Shown here one piece after another: positions 49,279 through 57,539 of a stretch of 64,000 nucleotides of DNA (positions are counted from its first letter, which is position 1; each line of letters opens with the position of its first letter). The notes below the pieces were generated by a model. It made no database searches. It was not told the origin of the DNA and saw only the letters and a list, made by a program, of their open reading frames with translations. The stretch is from Microbacterium sp. A20 (lineage in GTDB: Bacteria > Actinomycetota > Actinomycetes > Actinomycetales > Microbacteriaceae): assembly GCF_004794515.1 (NCBI RefSeq), contig NZ_SSDF01000090.1, forward strand, positions 124,001-188,000. Direction: 5' to 3'. The position numbers and the translations under genes are program-made.

Positions 49279-52188
49279 GTGACCTCACCCTCAGCTCCGA
49301 ATCCGGCCACGCCTCGAACGTCCCGACGTATTCTCGGCATCTCCCTGGTGATCATCGCCGCCCTGATCGCGGTGTTCTTCGTGTTCGCCTCCCTGTACAC
49401 CGAATTCCTCTGGTTCGACCAGGTGGGCTTCACCGGCGTTCTCACGACGCAGTGGATCGCCACGGCGGTGATGTTCGTCGTCGGTTTCCTCGGGATGGCC
49501 GTCCCGCTGTTCGTCGCCATCCAGCTCGCGTACCGGCTGCGCCCGGTATACGTGCGGCTCAGCTCGCAGCTGGATCGGTACCAGGAGGTCATCGAGCCCC
49601 TGCGCCGCCTCGCGATGTGGGGAATGCCGATCTTCTTCGGCCTGTTCGCCGGATTCGCCGCCGCGGGGCAGTGGAAGACCGTGTGGCTCTGGGCCAACGG
49701 CGTCGCCACCTCGAGTGTCGACCCGCAGTTCGGCATCGACACCGGCTTCTACATGTTCGCGATGCCGTTCTACTCGATCCTGCTCGCGTTCGTGTCGGCC
49801 GTCCTCCTGCTGGCGCTGCTGGTCACGGCCCTCGTGTCGTACCTCTACGGCTCGGTGCGCATCGGCCAGGGTGAGCTCCGCATCTCCAAGCCCGCGCGCA
49901 TCCAGCTCGCGGTCATCGCGGGTCTGTACCTGCTCGTGCAGGCGGCCAGCCTGTGGCTCGACCAGTACAAGACCCTCGTCGAGCCCGACGACCGCATCAC
50001 CGGTGCCGCGTACACGGGTGTGAACGCGACGATCCCGGGTCTCGCGATCCTCGCGATCATCGCCGCCGTCGTGGCGATCCTCTTCTTCGTCACCGCGGTC
50101 ATCGGTCGCTGGCGCTTCCCGCTCGCAGCCACGGCGCTGCTGATCGTCGCCGCACTGGTCGTGGGCGTCGGCTACCCCTGGGTGGTCACCACCTTCCAGG
50201 TGAAGCCGAACCAGAACGCCTACCAGGCCGAGTACTACCAGCGGAACATCGACGGCACGAAGGAGGCGTACGGGGTCGCGAACCTCGAGACGACGCCGTT
50301 CGCCGCGAAGACCGATGCCGAGGCCGGCCAGCTGCGCGCCGACGCGGAGACCACGGCGTCCACTCGCATCATGGACCCGAAGGTCATCCCGCCGACGGTC
50401 CGCCAGCTCGAGCAGTACCGCGGGTACTACCAGTTCCAGAAGACGATGGACGTCGACCGGTACGAGATCGACGGGAAGATGCAGGACACCGTGGTGTCCG
50501 TGCGCGACCTCGACATGTCGGGCCTCGGCGACGGAGACAACTGGAACAACCGCGTCGCGGTCTACACCCACGGCTACGGCCTCGTGGCGGCCGCGGGCAA
50601 CCAGCGCACCACCGACGGCGAGCCCGTGTTCCTCGAGCGCGGCATCCCCACCTCCGGGTTCCTCTCCGACCGCGAGAACTTCGAGCCGCGGGTCTACTTC
50701 GGTGAGAACTCGCCCGAGTACTCGATCGTGGGTGCTCCCGAGGGCGCCGAGCCGGCGGAGATCGACTACCCGCGTGGCAAGGACGGCTCGAGCGAGACGA
50801 AGACCACGTTCGAGGGCAGCGGCGGTCCGAAGATCGGCGACACGTTCACGAAGCTGCTCTACGCGCTGAAGTTCCAGTCGGAGCAGATCCTGTTCTCCAA
50901 CCTGGTGAACGAGGACTCGCAGATCCTGTACGACCGCGATCCCAAGACGCGCGTGCAGAAGGTCGCTCCGTACCTCGAGCTCGACAGCGACCCGTACCCG
51001 AGCGTGGTGGACGGCCGGATCGTGTGGATCGTCGACGGTTACACGACCAGCTCGACCTACCCGTACTCGACAAGCGTCAGCCTGTCCGACGCGATCGCGG
51101 ACTCCAACGTCCCGTCGCCGACAATCGCCATCGACGACATCAACTACATCCGCAACTCGGTCAAGGCCACGGTCGACGCCTACGACGGCTCCGTGACGCT
51201 GTACGCGTGGGACGACGAAGACCCGGTGCTCAAGACCTGGCAGAAGATCTACCCGTCGACCCTGAAGCCGATCAGCGACATGTCGGGCGAGCTCATGAGC
51301 CACGTGCGCTACCCGACCGACCTGTTCAAGGTGCAGCGCGATGTGCTCGGCGTCTACCACGTCGACAAGGCAGGCTCCTTCGCTCAGCAGGACAACCGCT
51401 GGCAGACGCCGAACGACCCGCGCAGTGAGTCGATGCTGCAGCCGCCGTACTACCTGACCATGCAGATGCCCGGCCAGGATTCGCCACGGTTCTCGATGTT
51501 CTCGACGTTCATCCCGAACTCGCAGGGTGCAGGCGGAAGCCGTGACGTGCTGATGGGCTACCTCGCGGTGGATTCGGATGCCGGCTCAGAGAAGGGCAAG
51601 AAGGCAGAGGGCTACGGCCAGCTGCGCATGCTCGAGATCGACACCGATACGACGGTGCCCGGACCCGGCCAGGTGCAGAACACCTACAACTCGGATACGG
51701 CTGTCGTGCCGCAGCTCAACCTGCTGCAGCAGGGTGAGTCCGAGGTGATCTACGGCAACCTGCTGACGCTACCCGTCGGTGGCGGTCTGCTGTACGTGCA
51801 GCCCGTGTACGTGCAGTCGTCCGAGGGCACGCAGCTGCCGCGTCTGCAGAAGGTGCTCGTCGCCTTCGGTGACCGTGTCGCGTTCGAGAACACTCTCACC
51901 GAGGCGTTGGACACCCTCTTCGGAGGCGACTCCGGTGCGACCGGTGGTGACGACGAGGTCGAACCCACCGAACCCGGAACTGAGGATCCGGAGACCGGAG
52001 AGACGCCGACAGAGCCCACGCAGCCGACGAACGCCGAGGCCGAGGCCCTGGCCTCCGCGCAGGAGGCCCTGATCGACCGTGAAGCGGCACTGAAGGCCGG
52101 TGACCTCGCCAAGTTCGCCGAGGCCGACGAACGACTCACCGCGGCGGTCGAGAGGCTACTGCAGTTGGAGTCCGCAGCGGGGGAGTGA
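49279..52188 (+). CDS. UPF0182 family large membrane protein
   Basis: 969-aa protein. Seven hydrophobic helices fill the first 300 residues (for example IISLVIIAALIAVFFVFASLY-like start, LLALLVTALVSYLYGSV). Then comes a long extracytoplasmic region with TTFQVKPNQNAYQAEYYQRN, YLELDSDPYPSVVDGRIVWI and RYPTDLFKVQRDVLGVYHV, and an acidic Glu/Thr/Pro linker before a C-terminal coiled coil (AQEALIDREAALKAGDLAKF). The family is widespread and of unknown function; this order (helices, external domain, coil) is typical. GTG 49279 is leaderless-like. A strong terminator follows. Confidence 0.9.
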   Translation: MTSPSAPNPATPRTSRRILGISLVIIAALIAVFFVFASLYTEFLWFDQVGFTGVLTTQWIATAVMFVVGFLGMAVPLFVAIQLAYRLRPVYVRLSSQLDRYQEVIEPLRRLAMWGMPIFFGLFAGFAAAGQWKTVWLWANGVATSSVDPQFGIDTGFYMFAMPFYSILLAFVSAVLLLALLVTALVSYLYGSVRIGQGELRISKPARIQLAVIAGLYLLVQAASLWLDQYKTLVEPDDRITGAAYTGVNATIPGLAILAIIAAVVAILFFVTAVIGRWRFPLAATALLIVAALVVGVGYPWVVTTFQVKPNQNAYQAEYYQRNIDGTKEAYGVANLETTPFAAKTDAEAGQLRADAETTASTRIMDPKVIPPTVRQLEQYRGYYQFQKTMDVDRYEIDGKMQDTVVSVRDLDMSGLGDGDNWNNRVAVYTHGYGLVAAAGNQRTTDGEPVFLERGIPTSGFLSDRENFEPRVYFGENSPEYSIVGAPEGAEPAEIDYPRGKDGSSETKTTFEGSGGPKIGDTFTKLLYALKFQSEQILFSNLVNEDSQILYDRDPKTRVQKVAPYLELDSDPYPSVVDGRIVWIVDGYTTSSTYPYSTSVSLSDAIADSNVPSPTIAIDDINYIRNSVKATVDAYDGSVTLYAWDDEDPVLKTWQKIYPSTLKPISDMSGELMSHVRYPTDLFKVQRDVLGVYHVDKAGSFAQQDNRWQTPNDPRSESMLQPPYYLTMQMPGQDSPRFSMFSTFIPNSQGAGGSRDVLMGYLAVDSDAGSEKGKKAEGYGQLRMLEIDTDTTVPGPGQVQNTYNSDTAVVPQLNLLQQGESEVIYGNLLTLPVGGGLLYVQPVYVQSSEGTQLPRLQKVLVAFGDRVAFENTLTEALDTLFGGDSGATGGDDEVEPTEPGTEDPETGETPTEPTQPTNAEAEALASAQEALIDREAALKAGDLAKFAEADERLTAAVERLLQLESAAGE

Positions 52189-52211
52189 CCACCCCTTCGC
52201 TACGGTGAACA

Positions 52212-52241
52212 GAATGGGCGCCCCCTCGGGGGCGCCCATTC
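52212..52241 (+). terminator. Terminator after the UPF0182 gene
   Basis: Perfect 13-bp stem (52212-52224 with 52229-52241) closed by CTCG. Weak T content after it. Confidence 0.8.
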
Positions 52242-52303
52242 TCGTCTCCGGCCGACGTGGATCGACGAACTCATCGGGGAAGTCGACCTCGTCAGGGAAA
52301 AGC

Positions 52304-52347
52304 GAAAGGCCCTCTGACCTGGATTTCTCCGAGTCAGAGGGCCTTTC
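52304..52347 (-). terminator. Terminator of the tRNA-fMet gene
   Basis: Perfect 15-bp stem (52304-52318 with 52333-52347), 14-nt loop. On the minus strand it is followed by GCTTTT, so it fits the tRNA gene read in that direction. Confidence 0.8.
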
Positions 52348-52352
52348 ATTTG

Positions 52353-52426
52353 TTGCGGGGACAGGATTTGAACCTGCGACCTCCGGGTTATGAGCCCGGC
52401 GAGCTACCGAACTGCTCCACCCCGCG
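52353..52426 (-). tRNA. Initiator tRNA-fMet (CAT anticodon)
   Basis: 74-nt tRNA gene without encoded CCA. The anticodon is CAT, in a loop flanked by three consecutive G-C pairs in the anticodon stem. The acceptor stem has CGCGGGG against CCCCGCA, so position 1 is C opposite A72. The unpaired C1-A72 and the GGG/CCC stem are the hallmarks of the initiator rather than elongator Met tRNA. A terminator lies 6 bp downstream. Confidence 0.95.
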
Positions 52427-52520
52427 GCACAAGAAGTAACTTATCACGGATCCCAGGGTCGAGCCAATCGGGGCCGCCCTGCGCGACGCCCCGGGCGTGT
52501 CGATGCGCGAGGATGGGGAT

Positions 52521-53330
52521 ATGCCTGAAACCCCTGCCATCGCCGTCGCCGTGTGCCAGTTCGCGCCGACGGCGTCCCGTGCCGACAACCTCGCGCAGAT
52601 CGCGGAGCTGACCGCCGATGCCGCCGCGCGGGGCGCGAAGCTGATCGTCTTCCCCGAGTACTCGAGCTACTTCGTCGACCCGATGGACGACACCCTGGCC
52701 GCGAACGCAGAAGACCTCGACGGCGACTTCGTCGAAGCTCTGACCGCGCTGGCCGCCGACCGTGCGTTGGTGATCGTCGCCGGCCTCGTCGAGCGCGCCT
52801 CCGACGGGCATCGCGTGCGGAACACGGTGGTGGCGGTGCGGGGCGACGGCATCCTCGCCGTCTATCGCAAACAGCATCTCTACGACGCATTCGGGCAGAC
52901 CGAGTCCGACTGGATCGAGCCCGGAGAAGTGGGGGAGACGTCGACGTTCGAGCTCGGGGGTCTCCGGTTCGGGCTCATGACCTGCTACGACCTGAGGTTC
53001 CCCGAGGTCGCCCGCTCGCTCGTCGATGCGCACGCCGACGCCCTCGTCGTCCCCGCCGAATGGGTGAGGGGTCCGCTCAAGGAGCACCACTGGACGACGC
53101 TGCTCGCCGCGCGTGCGATCGAGAACACCGTTTACGTGGTCGCGGCCGATCACCCCACGCCGATCGGCGTCGGCCACTCGCAGATCGTCGATCCGCAGGG
53201 TGTGGTCCTGGCAGGGGTCGGGACAGCCCCCGGCATGGCGGTCGCGGTCGTGGAGGCCGCGGCGATCGAGCGGGTGCGACGGAGCAACCCCTCGCTGCGT
53301 GCGCGCAGATACGCGGTCGTACCGCGCTGA
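52521..53330 (+). CDS. Carbon-nitrogen hydrolase (nitrilase superfamily)
   Basis: 269-aa amidase-type enzyme with the catalytic triad Glu46 (VFPEYS), Lys117 (YRKQHLYD) and Cys155 (LMTCYDLRFPE). The size and the YRKxHL and CYDLRFPE motifs place it near the omega-amidase/Nit branch, which deaminates alpha-ketoglutaramate or deaminated glutathione. The neighbouring PLP aminotransferase, in convergent position, could provide such a keto-amide; this is inference. ATG 52521 is chosen over 52497; GAGGAT lies 6 nt upstream. Confidence 0.88.
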   Translation: MPETPAIAVAVCQFAPTASRADNLAQIAELTADAAARGAKLIVFPEYSSYFVDPMDDTLAANAEDLDGDFVEALTALAADRALVIVAGLVERASDGHRVRNTVVAVRGDGILAVYRKQHLYDAFGQTESDWIEPGEVGETSTFELGGLRFGLMTCYDLRFPEVARSLVDAHADALVVPAEWVRGPLKEHHWTTLLAARAIENTVYVVAADHPTPIGVGHSQIVDPQGVVLAGVGTAPGMAVAVVEAAAIERVRRSNPSLRARRYAVVPR

Positions 53331-53358
53331 GGACGGGATCCGGTGCGGGCCGAGCCGG

Positions 53359-54561
53359 TCAGGCGGGGAACCGCGCCAGGCGCGATGCCGCCTCTTCGAG
53401 CACATCGACGCGCTTGCACGCGGCGAAGCGCACCAGGCCCGAGTACTCGTTCCGACGGGCCTCGGAGACGAACGCGCTCAGGGGGATCGCCACGACGCCG
53501 GCGCGTTCCGGGAGGGTGCGACAGAATGCCGCGGCATCCGTGCCCCCGAGCGCCGTCGCATCCGCGACCGTGAAGTAGCCACCCTGCGGGGCGAACACCG
53601 TGAACCCGGCCGTGCGCAGTCCGTCGCCGAGGATCTCGTGCTTGTGCGCGAGCGTCGCCGCGGCATCGGTGAAGTACGAATCGGGCAGCCGCAGGCCGAC
53701 GGCGACAGCGGGTTGGAAGGCGGAACCGTTCACGTAGGTGAGGTACTGCTTCACGGTGAGGACAGCCGTGATGAGGGCGGCTGGTCCGTGCACCCAGCCG
53801 ATCTTCCATCCCGTCGCGGAGAAGGTCTTGCCCGCCGAGGAGATCGTGAGCGTGCGCTCGGCTGCTCCGGGGAGCGTGGCGATCGGCGTATGGGGAGCAT
53901 GGAAGGCGAGGTGCTCGTACACCTCGTCGGTGACGATGACGGCATCGTGTCGTGCGGCCAGCCGGACGACCTCCTCGAGCACGTCGCGTCCGAAGACCGC
54001 GCCGGTCGGATTGTGCGGATCGTTGACCAGGATGATGCGGGTGCGGTCGGTCACGCTCGCGGCGAGCTGATCGAGGTCGGGCTGGAAGTCGGGAGCGCGA
54101 AGAGGAACCGTGCGCAGTCGGGCGCCCGCCAGTGCCACCGCCGCGGCGTACGAGTCGTAGTACGGCTCGAAGACGACCACTTCGTCGTCGGGGCCGTCGA
54201 TCAGCGCGAGCAGTGTCGCCGTCAGAGCCTCGGTGGCGCCCGCCGTCACGATCACTTCGCTGGCCGGGTCCACCTCGAGGCCGTAGAAGCGCCGCTGGTG
54301 CTCGCTGATGGCGTCGAGCAGGTCCGGGATGCCGCGCCCCGGCGGATACTGATTGGCGCCGTGCGCGATCGCGCTGCGGGCGGCCTCGAGCACCTCCGAC
54401 GGTCCGTCCTCGTCGGGGAAGCCCTGTCCGAGATTGATCGCCCCGGTGCGGGCTGCTGCTGCGGACATCTCTGCGAAGATGGTGGGCGCGACGGTTCCGT
54501 CTGCGGCGAGCAGGCCTGCACCGGCCGCCGTGCGCCGCCATGCGCCGGGAATGACACTCAT
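53359..54561 (-). CDS. PLP-dependent class I/II aminotransferase
   Basis: 400-aa aminotransferase of the kynurenine/methionine-glutamine transaminase type. Motifs: INLGQGFPDEDGP, NQYPPGRGIPDLLDAI, NDPHNPTGAVF (Asn), VTDEVYEHLAFH (Asp/Tyr), and the Schiff-base Lys in TISSAGKTFSATGWKIGW. The GQGFPD signature and GWKIGW suit an enzyme that transaminates glutamine or aromatic/methionine amino acids, a functional match with the omega-amidase-like neighbour. ATG 54561 has TAGCCT 7 nt upstream. It converges on the nitrilase gene 28 bp away. Confidence 0.88.
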   Translation of the reverse strand: MSVIPGAWRRTAAGAGLLAADGTVAPTIFAEMSAAAARTGAINLGQGFPDEDGPSEVLEAARSAIAHGANQYPPGRGIPDLLDAISEHQRRFYGLEVDPASEVIVTAGATEALTATLLALIDGPDDEVVVFEPYYDSYAAAVALAGARLRTVPLRAPDFQPDLDQLAASVTDRTRIILVNDPHNPTGAVFGRDVLEEVVRLAARHDAVIVTDEVYEHLAFHAPHTPIATLPGAAERTLTISSAGKTFSATGWKIGWVHGPAALITAVLTVKQYLTYVNGSAFQPAVAVGLRLPDSYFTDAAATLAHKHEILGDGLRTAGFTVFAPQGGYFTVADATALGGTDAAAFCRTLPERAGVVAIPLSAFVSEARRNEYSGLVRFAACKRVDVLEEAASRLARFPA

Positions 54562-54568
54562 GAAGAAC

Positions 54569-54574
54569 AGGCTA
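54569..54574 (-). promoter_or_regulatory. -10 hexamer TAGCCT for the aminotransferase
   Basis: TANNNT 7 nt before ATG 54561. Confidence 0.5.
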
Positions 54575-54657
54575 AGGCCATAGCGGAAACTCATCTTCGA
54601 CATAAGGAACACACAGACACAGGCGTCATTCTGAAGTGGTCGTTGAAGGAGCACACC

Positions 54658-56238
54658 ATGAACGAGAACGAACCCCAGGACCACTCGGCATCCGCGTCGA
54701 ACGACGCCGTGCCGTCCACCGAGGCCGCAGAGGTCGCCGCTCAGCCGGCGACGGCTGCCGCCGCTGACAAGACCGAGTCGGCATCCGCCGGGCCCGTCGC
54801 GCCCGCCGCGCCGACGTCCGGTGCGCCGGTGCAGGGCCATGAGGTGCCGTCGACGTTCACGTCGCACGTGCCGCCCGCACCCCAGGTCGCGCCGGTGCCG
54901 CATGCATTCGCCGCGCCGGCCGTCGGCACCGCTTCGGGCGCCGCTTTCGGCATCCCGTCGGCGGCGCCGCACGCACAGCCGACCCAGCCGCTCGGCTCTG
55001 AGCCGCTCGCGGGTGCCGGCGTCAAGGCCAAGGAGCAGAAGACACGAGGCGGCACGAAGTTCGCGGCCCTCATCGTCGCGGCCGCGCTCGTCGGCGGCGT
55101 CGCCGGATTCGGCGGCGGTGCGCTGCTGAACGGACTCCAGGACACCCCGTCATCCGGTACGGCGACCGGACCGCAGACCGTGACGGTCAACAACCCCGGC
55201 TCGGTCAACGAGACCACCGCGGTCGCGACCTCCGCCCTGCCGTCCGTCGTCACGATCGAGGTCGCCGGCTCGCAGGAGGCCGGCAGCGGCTCCGGCGTGA
55301 TCATCAGCGACGACGGCTACGTGCTCACCAACACGCACGTGGTGACCCTCGGCGGCGCCGCGGCCGATCCCACCATCCGCGTGACGGCGTCCGACGGAAA
55401 GATCTACGAGGCCACGATCGTCGGCACCGATCCGATCTACGATCTCGCCGTGATCAAGCTGAAGGACGCGGAAGGGCTCACGCCCATCGACTTCGCCGAC
55501 TCGTCGAAGCTCAACGTCGGGGACACGACCGTTGCGCTCGGCGCCCCGCTGGGCCTGGCGAACTCGGTGACCACCGGCATCGTGAGCGCGCTCAACCGGA
55601 GCATCCAGATCGCCTCCTCCGCGCTGCCGGATTCCTCCAGCGAAGACGCTCCGCAGGAGCAGTCTCCCGAGGAGGGTCAGGGCCAGGGGCCGTTCCAGTT
55701 CGACATCCCCGGCAGCGGCCAGCAGCAGACCTCGGAATCGATCTCCATCGCCGTCATCCAGACGGATGCCGCGATCAACCACGGCAACTCGGGCGGCGCC
55801 CTCGTGAACAGCAAGGGCGAGCTGATCGGCATCAACGTGGCGATCGCGAGCTCGGGCAACTCCGAGGACTCCGGTTCGATCGGAATCGGTTTCGCCATTC
55901 CCTCGAACATCGCCAAGCGCGTCTCCGAGGAGATCATCGCCGACGGCGCCGCCACGCACGGTCTGCTGAACGCCTCCGTCCAGGATGCATCGAGCATCGA
56001 GGGCGCGACCGTCGCCGGCGCCTACATCGCCAAGGCCAACGAGGGCGGGGCTGCTGCCGCCGCAGGTATCGAGAAGGGCGACATCGTCACCTCCTTCAAC
56101 GGAGTGCCGATCACCAGCGCCACCGACCTCACCGCGCAGGTGCGCGCGGCGGCGGCCGGTAGCGAGGCCAAGGTCACATACGTCCGCAACGGCAAGGACT
56201 ACGACGTCGAGGTGACGCTCGGCGAACTGGCCGGCTGA
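54658..56238 (+). CDS. HtrA/DegP-like membrane-anchored serine protease with PDZ
   Basis: 526-aa protein-quality protease. The first 120 residues are a Pro/Ala-rich cytoplasmic stretch. A membrane helix follows (FAALIVAAALVGGVAGFGGG, near 142-161), then a trypsin-like domain with His227 (TNTHVV), Asp262 (YDLAVIKL) and Ser378 (HGNSGGAL). A polar Glu/Gln insertion lies before the Ser loop. The PDZ domain is C-terminal (EGGAAAAAGIEKGDIVTSFNG). ATG 54658 has GAAGGAG upstream. In mycobacteria the main htrA is next to sigE and tatB; here it is 32 kb away from tatB. Confidence 0.92.
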   Translation: MNENEPQDHSASASNDAVPSTEAAEVAAQPATAAAADKTESASAGPVAPAAPTSGAPVQGHEVPSTFTSHVPPAPQVAPVPHAFAAPAVGTASGAAFGIPSAAPHAQPTQPLGSEPLAGAGVKAKEQKTRGGTKFAALIVAAALVGGVAGFGGGALLNGLQDTPSSGTATGPQTVTVNNPGSVNETTAVATSALPSVVTIEVAGSQEAGSGSGVIISDDGYVLTNTHVVTLGGAAADPTIRVTASDGKIYEATIVGTDPIYDLAVIKLKDAEGLTPIDFADSSKLNVGDTTVALGAPLGLANSVTTGIVSALNRSIQIASSALPDSSSEDAPQEQSPEEGQGQGPFQFDIPGSGQQQTSESISIAVIQTDAAINHGNSGGALVNSKGELIGINVAIASSGNSEDSGSIGIGFAIPSNIAKRVSEEIIADGAATHGLLNASVQDASSIEGATVAGAYIAKANEGGAAAAAGIEKGDIVTSFNGVPITSATDLTAQVRAAAAGSEAKVTYVRNGKDYDVEVTLGELAG

Positions 56239-56251
56239 CCCCGCGGGTCAC

Positions 56252-56300
56252 AGAGAAGGACGCCACCCCGCGATAGGCTCGCGGGGTGGCGTCCTTCTCT
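56252..56300. terminator. 21-bp perfect hairpin: htrA terminator nested with the next gene's promoter and start
   Basis: Arms 56252-56272 and 56280-56300 are fully complementary (21 bp), with the 7-nt loop ATAGGCT. The loop contains the TAGGCT -10 and the right arm contains GTG 56286 of the next gene, whose first five codons are therefore dictated by the stem. T residues follow at 56300-56303. Confidence 0.85.
56274..56279 (+). promoter_or_regulatory. -10 hexamer TAGGCT in a terminator loop
   Basis: TANNNT 6 nt before GTG 56286, lying wholly in the loop of the htrA terminator. Confidence 0.5.
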
Positions 56301-57539
56301 TTCGGCACCGGCAACGCGGCCAAACTGCTCCGGATCCCGCTGTATGCCGTCGGACGCATCGGTACGCTCCTCGTCCCGCGAGGGCGACGCTGGGTGTTCG
56401 GCTGCGGTGCGGGGATCGGCGACGGGGCGCTCGCGTTGCGACAGCATGCCGCGGCTGCAGGACACGACACGCTCTGGCTCACGTCCTCCGCACGGGAGGA
56501 CCGAGAGGCCGCCGCCCGCGGCATCCGATTCGTGCGCAAGAGCGGTCTGCGCGGCTGGTGGGCGACCGCCAGAGCCGGCGCCCTGGTGGTCACTCACGGC
56601 CTGGGCGACGTCAACCGCTACGCGAACGGCGGCGCATTCGTCGTCCAGCTCTGGCACGGCATCCCGCTCAAGCGGATCGGACTGGACTCGCCGGCGACGA
56701 CCGAGGTGCCGAACGTCCCCGGTGCACCGCTGCTGCGTCGTGCGATCGCGGTGCTCTACCGCTCCGCCGCGCAGCGGATCCGGGTGCTGCCCGCCGCCTC
56801 CCATCGCGCGCGGGGAAGGCTGGAGTCTGCGTTCGGTCTCGGCGACGAGCGGGTCGTGGTGACCGGCGAGCCGCGCGTCGATGTCCTCTCCGCAGGTTCG
56901 CAGGGAGAGCGTCGCAGTGCTGCGTCGGAGCTTCTCCGGGAGGCCATGGGTGACCTCCCGGAGTCAGCACGCACGATCCTTTACGCCCCGACCTGGCGGG
57001 ACGGGGCTCCCGACCCCGCGGTTCCGACTGCGACGGAGTGGATCCAGATCATCCGCCTCCTCGAAGCACAGGATGCGGTCCTCCTGGTGCGCTCGCACCC
57101 GCTGGGGGAAGGCGGCTACGCGCCTCCGCTGCCGAGCAGGCGGGTCCGCGCGCTGGGCTCGTCCGTCATCGCCGACGTCACCCCGGTGCTCGCGGCGGTG
57201 GACGTGCTCATCACCGACTACTCCTCCCTTGCATACGATGTCGGGCTCCTGTCGATGCCGGTGCTCTTCCTGGCACCGGATGCGCAGCAGTACGCGCGCA
57301 CTCGCGGCTTCTACGGCCGGTACGACGAGGTCGCGGGCCCCGATGCGGCCGCTGATTGGGCAGGGCTGCTCGTGCAGCTGGAGCATCTGCTCTCCGACCG
57401 CCGCGTGTACGACGCGGCGTCCGAGCGGTCCGCTACGCTCAGCGCGGGGATGCACGCGTATCGGGACGGACGCAACACCGAACGCGTCTATGACGTGATC
57501 CGCGCACGGGGGATTCCCGCGCCGAAGGGAGCAGCATGA
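56286..57539 (+). CDS. CDP-glycerol glycerophosphotransferase-like protein 1
   Basis: 417-aa TagB/TagF-type enzyme, expected to add glycerol-phosphate (or another polyol-phosphate) units to a wall polymer. Family motifs: FVVQLWHGIPLKRIGLD (active-site His), RTILYAPTWRD, VLLVRSHPLGE and VDVLITDYSSLAYDVGL. The start GTG 56286 lies inside the terminator hairpin and is leaderless-like. The stop overlaps the second copy (ATGA 57536-57539), so the two are made together. Confidence 0.9.
   Translation: MASFSFGTGNAAKLLRIPLYAVGRIGTLLVPRGRRWVFGCGAGIGDGALALRQHAAAAGHDTLWLTSSAREDREAAARGIRFVRKSGLRGWWATARAGALVVTHGLGDVNRYANGGAFVVQLWHGIPLKRIGLDSPATTEVPNVPGAPLLRRAIAVLYRSAAQRIRVLPAASHRARGRLESAFGLGDERVVVTGEPRVDVLSAGSQGERRSAASELLREAMGDLPESARTILYAPTWRDGAPDPAVPTATEWIQIIRLLEAQDAVLLVRSHPLGEGGYAPPLPSRRVRALGSSVIADVTPVLAAVDVLITDYSSLAYDVGLLSMPVLFLAPDAQQYARTRGFYGRYDEVAGPDAAADWAGLLVQLEHLLSDRRVYDAASERSATLSAGMHAYRDGRNTERVYDVIRARGIPAPKGAA

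Noticed and set aside
52100..52439. Short plus-strand open frames over the tRNA region
   Set aside because: They read across the terminators and the initiator tRNA gene and show no protein features.
54600..54657. Envelope-stress sigma promoter (GGAAC at 54606-54610) before htrA
   Set aside because: The only CGTC downstream is 13 bp away, shorter than the usual 16-18 bp spacing for such sigma factors.
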